Assembly: GCF_013402875.1 (NCBI RefSeq)
Contig: NZ_CP058579.1
Span: 2,666,001 to 2,730,000 of the forward strand
Direction: 5' to 3'
Origin: Halorarum salinum
GTDB taxonomy: Archaea; Halobacteriota; Halobacteria; Halobacteriales; Haloferacaceae
DNA length: 64,000 nt
Shown: positions 24,961-33,884 of the stretch, piece after piece
How the letters are laid out: every line of letters starts with the position of its first letter
Position numbering within the stretch: the stretch's first letter is position 1
The notes under the pieces: model-generated
The model's input: the letters and a program-made list of their open reading frames with translations, nothing else
Database searches by the model: none
Told to the model about the DNA's origin: nothing
Position numbers and translations under genes: made by a program

Positions 24961-26652
24961 CTAGGGGAACGGGTGGTACGCGCGGTCGGGTCGCGGTTCG
25001 AACCCCATCGACTCCGCCACCCGGCCGAGCCGCTCGCCGAAGAACGGCTCGCCGGTGAACAGGGGCTGGGCCGCCGGGACGAGCACCCGGACCGCCTCGA
25101 AGCCGAGCGCGGCGACGTCCCTGGTCGTGAGCTGCGCGGCGTGGGCGTCGAGCCCCGTCGCGTCGAGTCGGCCGAGCAGGGCGTCCAGTTCCGCCTCGCC
25201 CGAGACCCGTTCGCCGACGTCCGCCGCCGGGATGGTGGCGTCGGGTTCGACGAACGGGCGGACGTCGTCGGGGAAGCCGGCGTACGTTCCGATGGCGCCC
25301 TCCTCCTCGTCGGCCCGTTCGGGACCCATCGCGCGCAGTTCCATCCAGTTCTGGAGCGCCTCGGCGGCGGCGTCCGCGGCCGCCGCGCCCGCGTCGAGGT
25401 CCGCGGCCGACCCCATCGCGAACCGGGGCCAGTCGCCCTCGCGGTGGACCGCGGCGGCGACGACCGGCACGTCGACGTCCTGGGTGCAGAGGAGGGGCGT
25501 GACGGACAGGTCCTCCGCCCGTGCGCGGGCGACCAGTTCCCGGAACCCCTCGTCGTCGACGTCCAGGCCCAGCGGCTCGAACGTCGAGTACCAGGCGAGC
25601 ATCGTCGCGTCCCGCTCGACGGCCTCGTACAGCCCCGAGAGGGTCGCCTCGACGGTCGAGTTCCCGAGGCCCAGCCCGGTCGTGATGGGCGGCTTGTGGC
25701 GCCGTTCGGGCGGGGGGAAGTGGACGAACTCCGCCGGGAGCGAGACGCGCTCGCCCGTCCCCAGCGTGACGCCGGGGACCCAGGCGAGGTGGTCGTCCGG
25801 GTCCGGCGTAGATGCGTCCTCAGGCCGGACGAACCGGTCGACCGGCACCGCGTCCACGACGCCCTCGGTCGGCCCAGTCCGGAGGTCAGACGCGCGATAC
25901 ACCCCCGCGCAGTAGCGCTCGAGCGCCTCGCCGATCGCCTTCGCGTACGCCGCGTCCCAGTCGGGGGAGACGCCCGCGGCGAACTCCGCGCACCTGGCGT
26001 CCGCGAACGCCGTCGTGTCCGTGGTCCGCGCGATGTAGTACGGGAGCGGGAACGACTCCCGCTCGCCGACCTCCGTGACGAGCCCGAGACGGCCGTCGAC
26101 CGCCCGGTCCATCCGGTCGACCGCGTCGTCCAGGTCGACCTCCCGGTGGGCGAGCTCGAACCCCTCGGGGGCGTCGCCGCAGTCACAGCCGGGGACGGGG
26201 AGGAACGACCGCTCGACGCCGGGAACCTCGACGAGCGTCCCGCCGAGGTCCGCGCCGCCGAACTGCTGGATCGCCCGCCGTCCCGCGAGCGCGCCGGCGA
26301 AGCGCACGGCGCTTCTCGTCCCCTGCGGGGTCGCCCCCTCGTCGGGCACGTTCGCGCGCACGCGGTCGACGAGACAGTCGTAACAGCCGGAGTCCTCGGA
26401 GAACAGCGTGACCGTGGCGTCGACCTCCTCGATCGGGCGACCGCCCGCGCCGCCGATCTCGATTGCGATCCACTCCGCGATCAGTTCGTTCGCGGTCCGG
26501 AAACGTTCCTCGCCCGCGGTCCCCACGACGACGGCGAAGTCGAACCCGTCCAGCAGCCCCACCTCCACCTCCATCACGTTCGCGTCGATGTCGGTGAACG
26601 CCTCCCGCAGCGCTGTCGCGGCTGGGTCCGGCCCGACGATGGCGACGTCCAT
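24961..26652 (-). CDS. YcaO family protein with N-terminal zinc-type Cys pairs
   Basis: A 563-residue protein. The C-terminal YcaO domain (about 190-563) includes DWDAAYAKAIGEALERYC, LGLGNSTVEATLSGLYEAVERDA and the end RAYHPFP. YcaO enzymes use ATP to activate peptide backbone amides, giving azolines or thioamides. The N-terminal part has two cysteine pairs, GCYDC (Cys90, Cys93) and GCDCG (Cys156, Cys158), that resemble the zinc site of the E1-like partner of azoline cyclodehydratases, so this may be a fused partner/YcaO protein. No precursor peptide or dehydrogenase gene is evident nearby. Substrate unknown. ATG 26652 chosen over an upstream ATG at 26679. Confidence 0.85.
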   Translation of the reverse strand: MDVAIVGPDPAATALREAFTDIDANVMEVEVGLLDGFDFAVVVGTAGEERFRTANELIAEWIAIEIGGAGGRPIEEVDATVTLFSEDSGCYDCLVDRVRANVPDEGATPQGTRSAVRFAGALAGRRAIQQFGGADLGGTLVEVPGVERSFLPVPGCDCGDAPEGFELAHREVDLDDAVDRMDRAVDGRLGLVTEVGERESFPLPYYIARTTDTTAFADARCAEFAAGVSPDWDAAYAKAIGEALERYCAGVYRASDLRTGPTEGVVDAVPVDRFVRPEDASTPDPDDHLAWVPGVTLGTGERVSLPAEFVHFPPPERRHKPPITTGLGLGNSTVEATLSGLYEAVERDATMLAWYSTFEPLGLDVDDEGFRELVARARAEDLSVTPLLCTQDVDVPVVAAAVHREGDWPRFAMGSAADLDAGAAAADAAAEALQNWMELRAMGPERADEEEGAIGTYAGFPDDVRPFVEPDATIPAADVGERVSGEAELDALLGRLDATGLDAHAAQLTTRDVAALGFEAVRVLVPAAQPLFTGEPFFGERLGRVAESMGFEPRPDRAYHPFP

Positions 26653-26796
26653 GCGCGTCCCGTCGGGGGAGGCGTTCAAAAAGGTGGGCGTCCGCGGACG
26701 GGCGGAACGTTCGGCGACCGTTCGGCCGCCGGCGGTCGGTCGTCCGGGCGTGCGCGGTCGGTCGACGCGCGGTCGGTCGACGTGTCGAAGCCGGGG

Positions 26797-27615
26797 TTAG
26801 TTCAGCATGCTGCGCGCGACGCCCGCCAGCCCCTCGCTGTCGGCCTGGCGGAGTTTGTCGTCCCCGAGCTTCAGGCGCAGGCGCGGCCGGCCGACGTCGA
26901 TGGGAACCTTCTCGGTGTCGATGAGCCCCATGTCCTCGAGCCGGGTCTTGGTGCGCGAGAACGTCGCCTTCGAGGCGATGCCGACGTCCTCGCCCCACTT
27001 GCTGATGTCGTACAGCAGCACGTCGTTCTTGGCGGCCACGAGCAGGCTGATGGTCACCTCGTCGAGGCCGTCGCCGTCGCCCCGCGCCGTCTCGAGGGAC
27101 GCGAGCACGCCGTCGAAGTCGGCCTGGACGTTCTCGCCGATCTCCTCGCCGAGCGTCGAGCGGACCCGGCCGAGCGCCGGGGTCCGGAGGTTGAACGGCG
27201 TCGCCTCCTCCCACAGCCCGTGGTACGTCTCGTAGGCGTCCGCGATGAACGACTCGTCGTCGGCCGCGAGCGCCGCGACGTGCTCGCCGGCCGAGACGAG
27301 CGCGTACAGCGACTCCTCGCCGACGAGGAGCGTGTTGTCCGCCCCGTCCGGGAGGTTGCGGAGGGTCATCTCCCCGGCGTCGACGAGGTCGGCGGCCGCG
27401 GACGCGACGATGAAGTCGTCCATCACGTCCTTCAGGAGCCGCTCGTCGGCGACGACGTTCAGCGTCGGCAGGTCGCCCTCGTACTCGAGGCCGATGTCGA
27501 CGAGCGACTCGACGACGTCGGCCGACGGATCGACCACGACGAGCTCGCCGTCGACGTCCTCGATGACCGCCCGGAGGATATCATCGGTCGTCTCTTCCAG
27601 TAAATTCGAGGTCAT
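26797..27615 (-). CDS. tbsP: Haloarchaeal transcriptional regulator, TbsP-like (DUF5821)
   Basis: A 272-residue protein starting MTSNLLEETTDDILRAVIED. The C-terminal part (about 195-260) is a winged-helix-like DNA-binding region: ISKWGEDVGIASKATFSRTK, then RLEDMGLIDTEKVPIDVGRP. I recall this family in haloarchaea as TbsP, a regulator linked to gluconeogenic gene control together with TrmB; the assignment is from memory. A TATA-like tattaaatat on the minus strand lies about 30-40 bases upstream of ATG 27615. It is divergent from a tiny exported protein gene. Confidence 0.72.
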   Translation of the reverse strand: MTSNLLEETTDDILRAVIEDVDGELVVVDPSADVVESLVDIGLEYEGDLPTLNVVADERLLKDVMDDFIVASAAADLVDAGEMTLRNLPDGADNTLLVGEESLYALVSAGEHVAALAADDESFIADAYETYHGLWEEATPFNLRTPALGRVRSTLGEEIGENVQADFDGVLASLETARGDGDGLDEVTISLLVAAKNDVLLYDISKWGEDVGIASKATFSRTKTRLEDMGLIDTEKVPIDVGRPRLRLKLGDDKLRQADSEGLAGVARSMLN

Positions 27616-27768
27616 GCGTATGCCTACAGAAGGACACGAGGGATATTTAATACTAACGGGAATCTCGAGGAATCAAGCGTTCTCCCCGCCGTTCTATCGT
27701 GCCCGAGGACGCCGTTATATTGCAACTCGGTCACAAGTTATTTAACCAGGTGTGTGGTTGTTACTGGC

Positions 27769-27951
27769 ATGGATCCGACCACGTTCGGACGGAGACTACT
27801 ACAGACGCGAACGGCCCGCGCCGTGGCGAACCACCCCCGAGCGGCGACAGCGCTGGTGCTGTCCGTCCTGCTGCTGGCGACGAGCGGGTCCGCGGCGGCC
27901 GACTCGCTCGTCTCGACGACCGGCGAGGGTTGGACGAAGACGGGCCCCTAG
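27769..27951 (+). CDS. Tiny exported or membrane protein (DUF7503-like)
   Basis: A 60-residue protein: basic N-terminus (FGRRLLQTRTARAVANHPRA), a hydrophobic stretch (ATALVLSVLLLATSGSAAA) and a short polar tail ending GWTKTGP. It looks like a small signal-anchored or secreted peptide, a type common in haloarchaea (I recall the name DUF7503, not verified). A TATA-like ttatttaa lies at about 27738-27745, about 27 bases before the ATG. Its stop overlaps the stop of the convergent CHAT-protease gene by four bases. Confidence 0.7.
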   Translation: MDPTTFGRRLLQTRTARAVANHPRAATALVLSVLLLATSGSAAADSLVSTTGEGWTKTGP

Positions 27952-30023
27952 TCGAACAGCAGGTCGGCGACCTCACCGCGCCACCTGAGGTCGCCGTCGT
28001 ACACGATCGGGTTCTCGGAGTACGCCAGGAACTCGCGCAGCTCCGCCTCGGAGAGCGTGTACCGTTCCGTCGTCCGGAGCAGGCTGTACCCCTGGTCGTC
28101 CCTGAGGTGACAGTGGTGGGTGGCGCCGGGCAGTCTGGGCCCGTCGACCGTGTACGTGACGAGGAACTCCTCGTCGCCCCGGTCGCCGCGTAGCTCGGCG
28201 GTGGGGGGAACGAGCGTGTCCGACTGGGTGAGCACGTGGGTGCCGTCGCCGACGACGGCGTAGTCCTTCCCGGTCATGATGCGCCGGCGTGCGACGTCGA
28301 GCGCGCGTTCGATGCAGTAGCCGAGCGTCATCAGCCGCGCGAACGTCGTTCCGACGGTCGCCGCCTGGCTGTCCAGCACCTCGTTGAACGTGACGCCGCC
28401 GGCGACGCTCCCCTTCCGGACGAGCTCCTCCCCCTCGTAGTAGGACCCGCACGCGTTGAGGAAGAACGTCTGGGCGTTCGACTCCCGGATCGAGGAGACC
28501 GAGAGGTTGCCGTCCGCACACCGGAGGCCGTCCGTCTCGCAGTGGCCGATGTAGTGGAGGAGGTCGGTGCGCTCCTCGAAGGCGGCCGCGAGTTCGTCGA
28601 CGGTCAGCCGTTCGCGGATCTCGATGTCGATGTTCAGGTCGGCGGCGCGCTCGCGGTAGCGCTCGGCGGCGTCGTCGTACTCATCGCGCATCGCGCCGTC
28701 GTTCAGGATGGCGACGACCGAGATGGGTTCGCCGGCCGCGTCGAGGTACTTCGTGCGGTTCTCGTACGCCTCCGGCAGCGTCTTGAACACGTCGATGGGG
28801 ACGCCGTCCGCGAGCCAGCCGTGGGTGTCGCCCGGCCCGAGGTTCGGCTGGACGAGGTCGATGGAGGCCACCTCGCGGGAACCGCTCCGGTAGAAGTCGC
28901 GCAACGACCGGTCGAGCCACTCCGTGTCGGCCAGTTCCTCGGCGTCGGGGAGGAAGACGAACGGGAGCCCCTCGAGCACCCGCGGGAGCGTCCGGACGTG
29001 CTCGTAGGTCGGCTCGACGTACATCGACAGGTGCCACTCGGGGAGCGCCGACGAGACGGCCTCGAAGGGGGCGTTCACGTACCGCTCGACGCGGTCCGGG
29101 AGCGGCAACTCGTAGACCGTCCCGGCGTCGATGCCGAGCGCGTCGAGGCGTTCGGCCCCGTCGATCCGCTCGCCGTGGGGTCCCGCACCCCGGACGAGAC
29201 AGTCACAGAGGAACACCCTGCGGAGCAGCGCGGCCGCGTCCCGCTGGAACAGCGGGAGTTCGGGGAACTCGTGGCGGAGGCCAGGCGTCCTGAGCGCCGG
29301 CATGGCTCCGGGTTCGACGACGACCTCCGCGCCGAGATACGAGACGAGCGGCGCCGCCGTGACGAGGTACGGGAGCTCCCTCGGGAGCAGCACCTCGATC
29401 TCGGTCGGCTGGCGGCGGTCGCGGATCGACGCGGGCACCGACACCGACTCGTCGAAGCTCACGCCCGGTCCCGGGCCCCGCATCGTGGGAAACGACCTGT
29501 CCGGCGTGGTCGTCCGGTAGCCGGCGGAGAGGAACGAGAGCGCGGTGGCGACGCCCTCGGGCGTCTCGGGGACGGTGATCGTTCCGGGACCGCCGCCGAC
29601 GCGGGCGTCGAAGCCGACGGTGACGGCAGTGGGCACCGGGAACTCGACGGTCAGCCGCTCGTAGTCGGCCTGCGAGACCACCGCCGATCCGTCGAAGCGG
29701 ACCAGCGCGCGGATGCCGCCGTCGACGCTGAGCACGTGCCGCCCGTCCGCGACGTCGAGCGCGTCGGGCTGGCTTCCGATCGTCGCGGACTCGTCGCCGT
29801 CCAGCGTGCGGACCGTCGCGTGGTACGGCGGGAACGTCAGCGAGCGCGTCCGGCCCGAGACGACCGCGTCCGGGATGCGGGAGTCGTCGACCCCCAGCGC
29901 CGTCAGCCCGGACTGGAGCGACGGCCCGTCGGAGTCCGGAATCCAGCCGTCCGTTCGGACCGTCAGCGAGGTCTTCGCCGCGTCCACGGCGCGGATGCCG
30001 TCGTCGGTCGTCTCGACCTGCAT
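27948..30023 (-). CDS. CHAT-domain (caspase-like) protease
   Basis: A 691-residue soluble protein. The C-terminal part carries a caspase-like CHAT signature: LLHYIGHC (His490, His494) followed by FLNACGS with Cys525, giving the expected His-Cys dyad, then SVAGGVTF and QAATVGTTFARLM. The N-terminal 450 residues are an acidic beta-rich region with no domain I recognise. CHAT proteins cut specific protein targets and are known in bacterial defence and separase-like systems; here no partner with a known fold is adjacent apart from the tiny exported protein overlapping its 3' end. It is a single gene divergent from glyA. Confidence 0.82.
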   Translation of the reverse strand: MQVETTDDGIRAVDAAKTSLTVRTDGWIPDSDGPSLQSGLTALGVDDSRIPDAVVSGRTRSLTFPPYHATVRTLDGDESATIGSQPDALDVADGRHVLSVDGGIRALVRFDGSAVVSQADYERLTVEFPVPTAVTVGFDARVGGGPGTITVPETPEGVATALSFLSAGYRTTTPDRSFPTMRGPGPGVSFDESVSVPASIRDRRQPTEIEVLLPRELPYLVTAAPLVSYLGAEVVVEPGAMPALRTPGLRHEFPELPLFQRDAAALLRRVFLCDCLVRGAGPHGERIDGAERLDALGIDAGTVYELPLPDRVERYVNAPFEAVSSALPEWHLSMYVEPTYEHVRTLPRVLEGLPFVFLPDAEELADTEWLDRSLRDFYRSGSREVASIDLVQPNLGPGDTHGWLADGVPIDVFKTLPEAYENRTKYLDAAGEPISVVAILNDGAMRDEYDDAAERYRERAADLNIDIEIRERLTVDELAAAFEERTDLLHYIGHCETDGLRCADGNLSVSSIRESNAQTFFLNACGSYYEGEELVRKGSVAGGVTFNEVLDSQAATVGTTFARLMTLGYCIERALDVARRRIMTGKDYAVVGDGTHVLTQSDTLVPPTAELRGDRGDEEFLVTYTVDGPRLPGATHHCHLRDDQGYSLLRTTERYTLSEAELREFLAYSENPIVYDGDLRWRGEVADLLFD

Positions 30024-30123
30024 GGACTACCAGCCATCGGAACCGACTTCATAAAGTCGTGTCGTCGTCGCCGCATCGTCCGGGAGGGGCGGGCTTTTTG
30101 TGTTCACCGACCGGAGCGCGGAC

Positions 30124-31371
30124 ATGGAGTATCCGGAGGTACGCGAGGTCGATCCCGCCGTCGCAGACGCGCTCGTCGGCGAGGTCGACCGCCAGCGGGA
30201 GACGCTGTCGATGATCGCATCCGAGAACCACGTCTCGAAGGCGGTGCTCGAGGCGCAGGGGAGCGCCCTGACGAACAAGTACGCGGAGGGGTACCCCGGC
30301 GCCCGGTACTACGCAGGCTGTGAGTTCGCCGACGACGTGGAGGAACTCGCCGTGGAGCGCGCGAAGGAGCTCTGGGGCGCCGAGCACGTCAACGTCCAGC
30401 CCCACTCCGGGACGCAGGCCAACATGGCGGTGTACCTCGCCATGCTGGACCCCGGCGACCGGATCCTCTCGCTGGAACTGAACCACGGGGGCCACCTCAG
30501 CCACGGCCACCCCGCGAACTTCACCGGACAGCTCTACGACGTCGAGCAGTACCGCGTCGACGAGGAGACCGGCTACATCGACTACGACGCGCTCGCCGAG
30601 CAGGCGGAGGCGTTCGAACCCGACGTGATCGTCTCGGGCTACTCCGCGTACCCGCGCGAGGTCGAGTGGGAGCGGATCCAGGACGTCGCCGACTCGGTCG
30701 GCGCCTACCACCTCGCGGACATCGCCCACATCACGGGCCTCGTCGCCGCGGGCGTCCACGACTCGCCGGTCGGCGTCGCGGACTTCGTCACCGGGTCGAC
30801 CCACAAGACCATCCGCGCGGGACGGGGCGGCATCGTGATGACGGGCGAGGAGCACGCCGACGACGTCGACGCGGCCGTGTTCCCCGGCGGGCAGGGCGGC
30901 CCGCTGATGCACAACATCGCCGGGAAGGCGGTCGGGTTCGGCGAGGCGCTCGAACCGGAGTTCGAGGCGTACGCCGAGCAGGTCGTCGCCAACGCGGAGG
31001 CGCTCGCCGAGTCATTCGCGGACGACGGCCTCGAGGTCGTCTCGGGCGGCACCGACACACACCTCGTGCTCGTGGACCTCCGGGAGTCGCACCCCGACGT
31101 CTCGGGCGGCGACGCCGAGGACGCGCTCGCGGACGCGAACGTCGTCCTCAACGCGAACACGGTGCCCGGCGAGACGCGCTCGCCGTTCGACCCCTCGGGA
31201 ATCCGCGCCGGCACGCCCGGACTCACGACCCGCGGCTTCGAGGAGGACGACCTGCGCGAGGTCGGGGACCTCATCCACCGCGTCGTGGACGCGGACGGCG
31301 ACGAGGCGGTCGTGGCCGACGTGCGCGACCGCGTCGCCGAACTGACCGACGCCCACCCGCTGTACGAGTAG
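30124..31371 (+). CDS. glyA: Serine hydroxymethyltransferase
   Basis: A 415-residue PLP enzyme that interconverts serine and glycine with a one-carbon carrier. The motifs are IASENHVSKAV, NKYAEGYPGARYYAGCEF, QPHSGTQANMAVY and HLADIAHITGLVAAG. The PLP lysine is in TGSTHKTIRAGRGG (Lys228). ATG 30124 follows a GGGCTTTTTGTG box by about 30 bases. It stands just before folD, another folate or one-carbon enzyme, but the 115 bases between include a separate promoter-like region. Confidence 0.96.
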   Translation: MEYPEVREVDPAVADALVGEVDRQRETLSMIASENHVSKAVLEAQGSALTNKYAEGYPGARYYAGCEFADDVEELAVERAKELWGAEHVNVQPHSGTQANMAVYLAMLDPGDRILSLELNHGGHLSHGHPANFTGQLYDVEQYRVDEETGYIDYDALAEQAEAFEPDVIVSGYSAYPREVEWERIQDVADSVGAYHLADIAHITGLVAAGVHDSPVGVADFVTGSTHKTIRAGRGGIVMTGEEHADDVDAAVFPGGQGGPLMHNIAGKAVGFGEALEPEFEAYAEQVVANAEALAESFADDGLEVVSGGTDTHLVLVDLRESHPDVSGGDAEDALADANVVLNANTVPGETRSPFDPSGIRAGTPGLTTRGFEEDDLREVGDLIHRVVDADGDEAVVADVRDRVAELTDAHPLYE

Positions 31372-31486
31372 TCCCGGCCGCCGCTCGCGGCTATTATGTG
31401 CATATCCTTGCATATATACGGAGAATAGGTCCGGACAGTATGCACGTTCCAGAGGATACTTACGGCTCGCGCCCGGTGGATGGGAC

Positions 31487-32374
31487 ATGACGGAGGTCAT
31501 CGACGGGAACGCGGTCGCGGCCGGGATCCGGGAGGGCGTGGCCGACTGCGTCGACGCGTTGACGGGCGCGGACGTGAAGCCGGGGCTCGCGACGGTGCTG
31601 ATGAGCGCGGACCCCGCCTCGGAGACGTACGTCTCGATGAAACAGCGGGACTGCGAGGAGGTGGGGATCGAGGGCATCCACGTCGAGGTCGACCCCGACG
31701 CCCCCGCCGAGGAGCTGTACGCGACCGTCGACGAACTCAACGACGACCCGTCCGTCCACGGCGTCCTCGTCCAGTTGCCCCTCCCGGAACACGTCGACAA
31801 GCGGGAGGTCGTCCGCCGGATCGACCCCGCGAAGGACGTGGACGCGTTCCACCCCGAGAACGTCGGCCGCCTCGTCGCCGGGGACCCCCGATTCAAGCCC
31901 TGCACCCCCCACGGCGTACAGCGACTCCTCGAGGCGACGGGCGTCGACCCCGAGGGGAAGGAGGCGGTCGTCGTCGGCCGCTCCGACATCGTCGGCAAGC
32001 CGATGGCGAACCTGCTGTTCGGACGGGACGAGGGCGGCAACGCGACGACGACGGTCTGTCACTCCCGGACCGACGACCTCGCCGAGCACACCCGTCGGGC
32101 CGACGTCGTCGTCGCCGCGGCCGGCGTGCCGGAGTTCATCACGGGCGACATGCTCTCGGAGGGCGCGGTCGTCGTTGACGTGGGGGTCAACCGCGTCGAG
32201 CGCGACGGCGACTCGACGCTCGTCGGCGACGTGGAGTTCGAGTCGGCCGAGCGGAAGGCGAGCGCCATCACGCCCGTCCCCGGCGGCGTCGGACCGATGA
32301 CCCGCGCGATGCTGCTGTACAACACCGTGAAGGCGGCCGCCCTCGACGCCGACGTCGACGTGCCGCTCCCGTAG
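31487..32374 (+). CDS. folD: Methylenetetrahydrofolate dehydrogenase/cyclohydrolase (FolD)
   Basis: A 295-residue bifunctional enzyme of the one-carbon pathway. It has the catalytic Lys52 region TYVSMKQRDCEEVGI, the HGVLVQLPLPEHVD motif, DAFHPENVGRL, CTPHGVQRLLEA, the Rossmann motif VVVGRSDIVGKPMANLL, and the C-terminal TPVPGGVGPMTRAMLL. It is monocistronic or loosely linked with glyA. The interval 31372-31486 contains an AT-rich stretch (gcatatatacgg, about 31410-31421). Confidence 0.96.
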   Translation: MTEVIDGNAVAAGIREGVADCVDALTGADVKPGLATVLMSADPASETYVSMKQRDCEEVGIEGIHVEVDPDAPAEELYATVDELNDDPSVHGVLVQLPLPEHVDKREVVRRIDPAKDVDAFHPENVGRLVAGDPRFKPCTPHGVQRLLEATGVDPEGKEAVVVGRSDIVGKPMANLLFGRDEGGNATTTVCHSRTDDLAEHTRRADVVVAAAGVPEFITGDMLSEGAVVVDVGVNRVERDGDSTLVGDVEFESAERKASAITPVPGGVGPMTRAMLLYNTVKAAALDADVDVPLP

Positions 32375-32437
32375 GGCCGACGGGTCCGACCGGCGTGGCT
32401 CCCCTCGTCGGGCCGTCCGACCCGTCGGTCCCGACCG

Positions 32438-33148
32438 CTACTCGAACCGTTCCAGCCGGTCGCGTGCGTCCGCCAGCGCGTCGGCCTCTCCCGTGATGAG
32501 GTACCGGCCGACATCGCGGGCGGCGGCCACGAGAGCGTCCGACTCGTCCGGGCTCACGTCGCCGCCCAGCGCCTCGACCCGCTTCGCGCGCTCGCGGAGC
32601 GACCCGAGCGTCGTCCGCGCGTCGGGGTCGGGGTGGTCCTCGAGGTGCGCGGAGACGTCCCGCCTGTACTCCAGCACCGCCGAGGCGGCCGCGAGTCCGC
32701 GCGCCTCGCGCATTCCCGCCGGCACGTCGACGGCGGCCGGGCGCTCGCCGGTGTCGGCCGCGCGCAGCAGCGCCGTCACGTACCACTCCTCGTCGTCGGT
32801 CGGGTCCCGAAGCCGCCCGTACACGTCGGCGGCCTGCAGCAGCTCCCGCGCCGCGAGGTAGGCGTCGTCGAGGGGTTTCAGCTCCCCGCCGCGGATGAAC
32901 CCGCGCTTGCGGAGGTACGACCGACAGGTCCGTTTCACCTCGTCGGTCAGCCCCTCCAGCGGCTCCTCGTCCAGTCGCGCGAGCACGGGGTCGAGGTCGA
33001 GTTCCGCGGGCGCGTCGGTGTGCCGCCGGCGCTCGCCCGTGCCGACGCTCCGCATGCTGCCGCACTCGGGGCAGGTGACGCTCCCGGTCTCGAAGTAGGA
33101 CCACCTGGTCCCGCAGTCCCTGCACTCGCGCTCGCCGCGGACCTCCAT
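32438..33148 (-). CDS. Haloarchaeal zinc-ribbon protein of unknown function (DUF7117-like)
   Basis: A 236-residue protein with an N-terminal TFIIB-like zinc ribbon: CRDCGTRWSYFETG then CPECGSMRSVG (two CxxC pairs within the first 32 residues). The rest is helical and acidic, including VKRTCRSYLRKRGFIRGGEL and a C-terminal coiled region. The family is conserved in haloarchaea without known function; the DUF number is from memory. It converges on folD and is divergent from a VOC-family gene. Confidence 0.75.
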   Translation of the reverse strand: MEVRGERECRDCGTRWSYFETGSVTCPECGSMRSVGTGERRRHTDAPAELDLDPVLARLDEEPLEGLTDEVKRTCRSYLRKRGFIRGGELKPLDDAYLAARELLQAADVYGRLRDPTDDEEWYVTALLRAADTGERPAAVDVPAGMREARGLAAASAVLEYRRDVSAHLEDHPDPDARTTLGSLRERAKRVEALGGDVSPDESDALVAAARDVGRYLITGEADALADARDRLERFE

Positions 33149-33233
33149 GGGCGAGGGTAGTCCCGCCCGCGTGAAAAGTCACGCGTCCCGCCGGGCGCGA
33201 AGGTTCATTGCCCCTTCGATTCGAGGTGTGGCC

Positions 33234-33677
33234 ATGACGCCGACGGAGTTCTACCACGTGGCGATGAAGGTCGAGGACGTCGACGAGACGGTCGAGTTCT
33301 ACCGGCAGCAGTTCGACGCCGAGGTGATCGACCGGAACCGTCCCGAGGAGGGGGCGGACGGTTCCGGCGGGGGCACGGGCGCCCCCGGCGGGAGCGACGA
33401 CGCGACCGCGGTCGAGTACGCCGCGATGGAGGTCGCCGACAAGCGACTGTACGCGTTCGACAGGGCGCCCTACGAGGCGACGGGGCTGGTCGAGGACCTC
33501 CCGACCGGCCTCCTCCACTTCGGGTTCGTCGTCGACGACGCTGACGCCGCCCACAGGGCGATGGCGGCGACGGGGGTCGAGTTCGTGATGGAGCCGACCG
33601 ACTTCGGCGACCTCCGCATCGCGTTCCTCGCGGACCCGTCGGGGGCGTGGGTCGAACTCGTCGAGCACCGGTCGTGA
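33234..33677 (+). CDS. VOC family (glyoxalase/bleomycin-resistance fold) protein
   Basis: A 147-residue protein with two paired beta-alpha-beta-beta-beta modules: FYHVAMKVEDVDETVEFYRQ at the start and LLHFGFVVDDADAAHRAMAA, then IAFLADPSGAWVELVEH at the end. The end pattern matches the metal-binding Glu position of VOC enzymes. A glycine-rich loop (about 45-55) is inserted between the modules. Substrate unknown. I chose ATG 33234, because the longer frame upstream is arginine-rich. Confidence 0.85.
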   Translation: MTPTEFYHVAMKVEDVDETVEFYRQQFDAEVIDRNRPEEGADGSGGGTGAPGGSDDATAVEYAAMEVADKRLYAFDRAPYEATGLVEDLPTGLLHFGFVVDDADAAHRAMAATGVEFVMEPTDFGDLRIAFLADPSGAWVELVEHRS

Positions 33678-33713
33678 CCGTCGAACGTCGGCGAATATGC
33701 CGTGCGACCGGTC

Positions 33714-33835
33714 GTTTTATGCTCGGGGCGCGACCTCCTCCGAGTACAATGCAGACGGACCCCACACCGTCGGCGGAGGATAGAGGAAGCCGTTCCCACG
33801 CGGCTGGTCGAGAAATCGGCCCCGACTGGTTCTGA
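33714..33835 (+). promoter_or_regulatory. Promoter followed by a 28-codon ORF in the wrong frame
   Basis: A TATA-like gttttatg at about 33713-33720 predicts transcription start near 33745, and an ATG stands at 33749. That ATG opens only 28 codons (MQTDPTPSAEDRGSR... to TGA at 33833-33835). The conserved gene downstream is in another frame. This is either a short leader ORF or the true start broken by a one-base shift. Confidence 0.5.
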
Positions 33836-33884
33836 GACGCACGACGCTCCCGATGCCGACGTCTCCGCCGCCGCGGACGGCGAG

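Noticed and set aside
24672..25058. 128-codon plus-strand frame after the lipoprotein remnant
   Set aside because: Thr/Ser/Arg low complexity that runs antisense into the YcaO gene.
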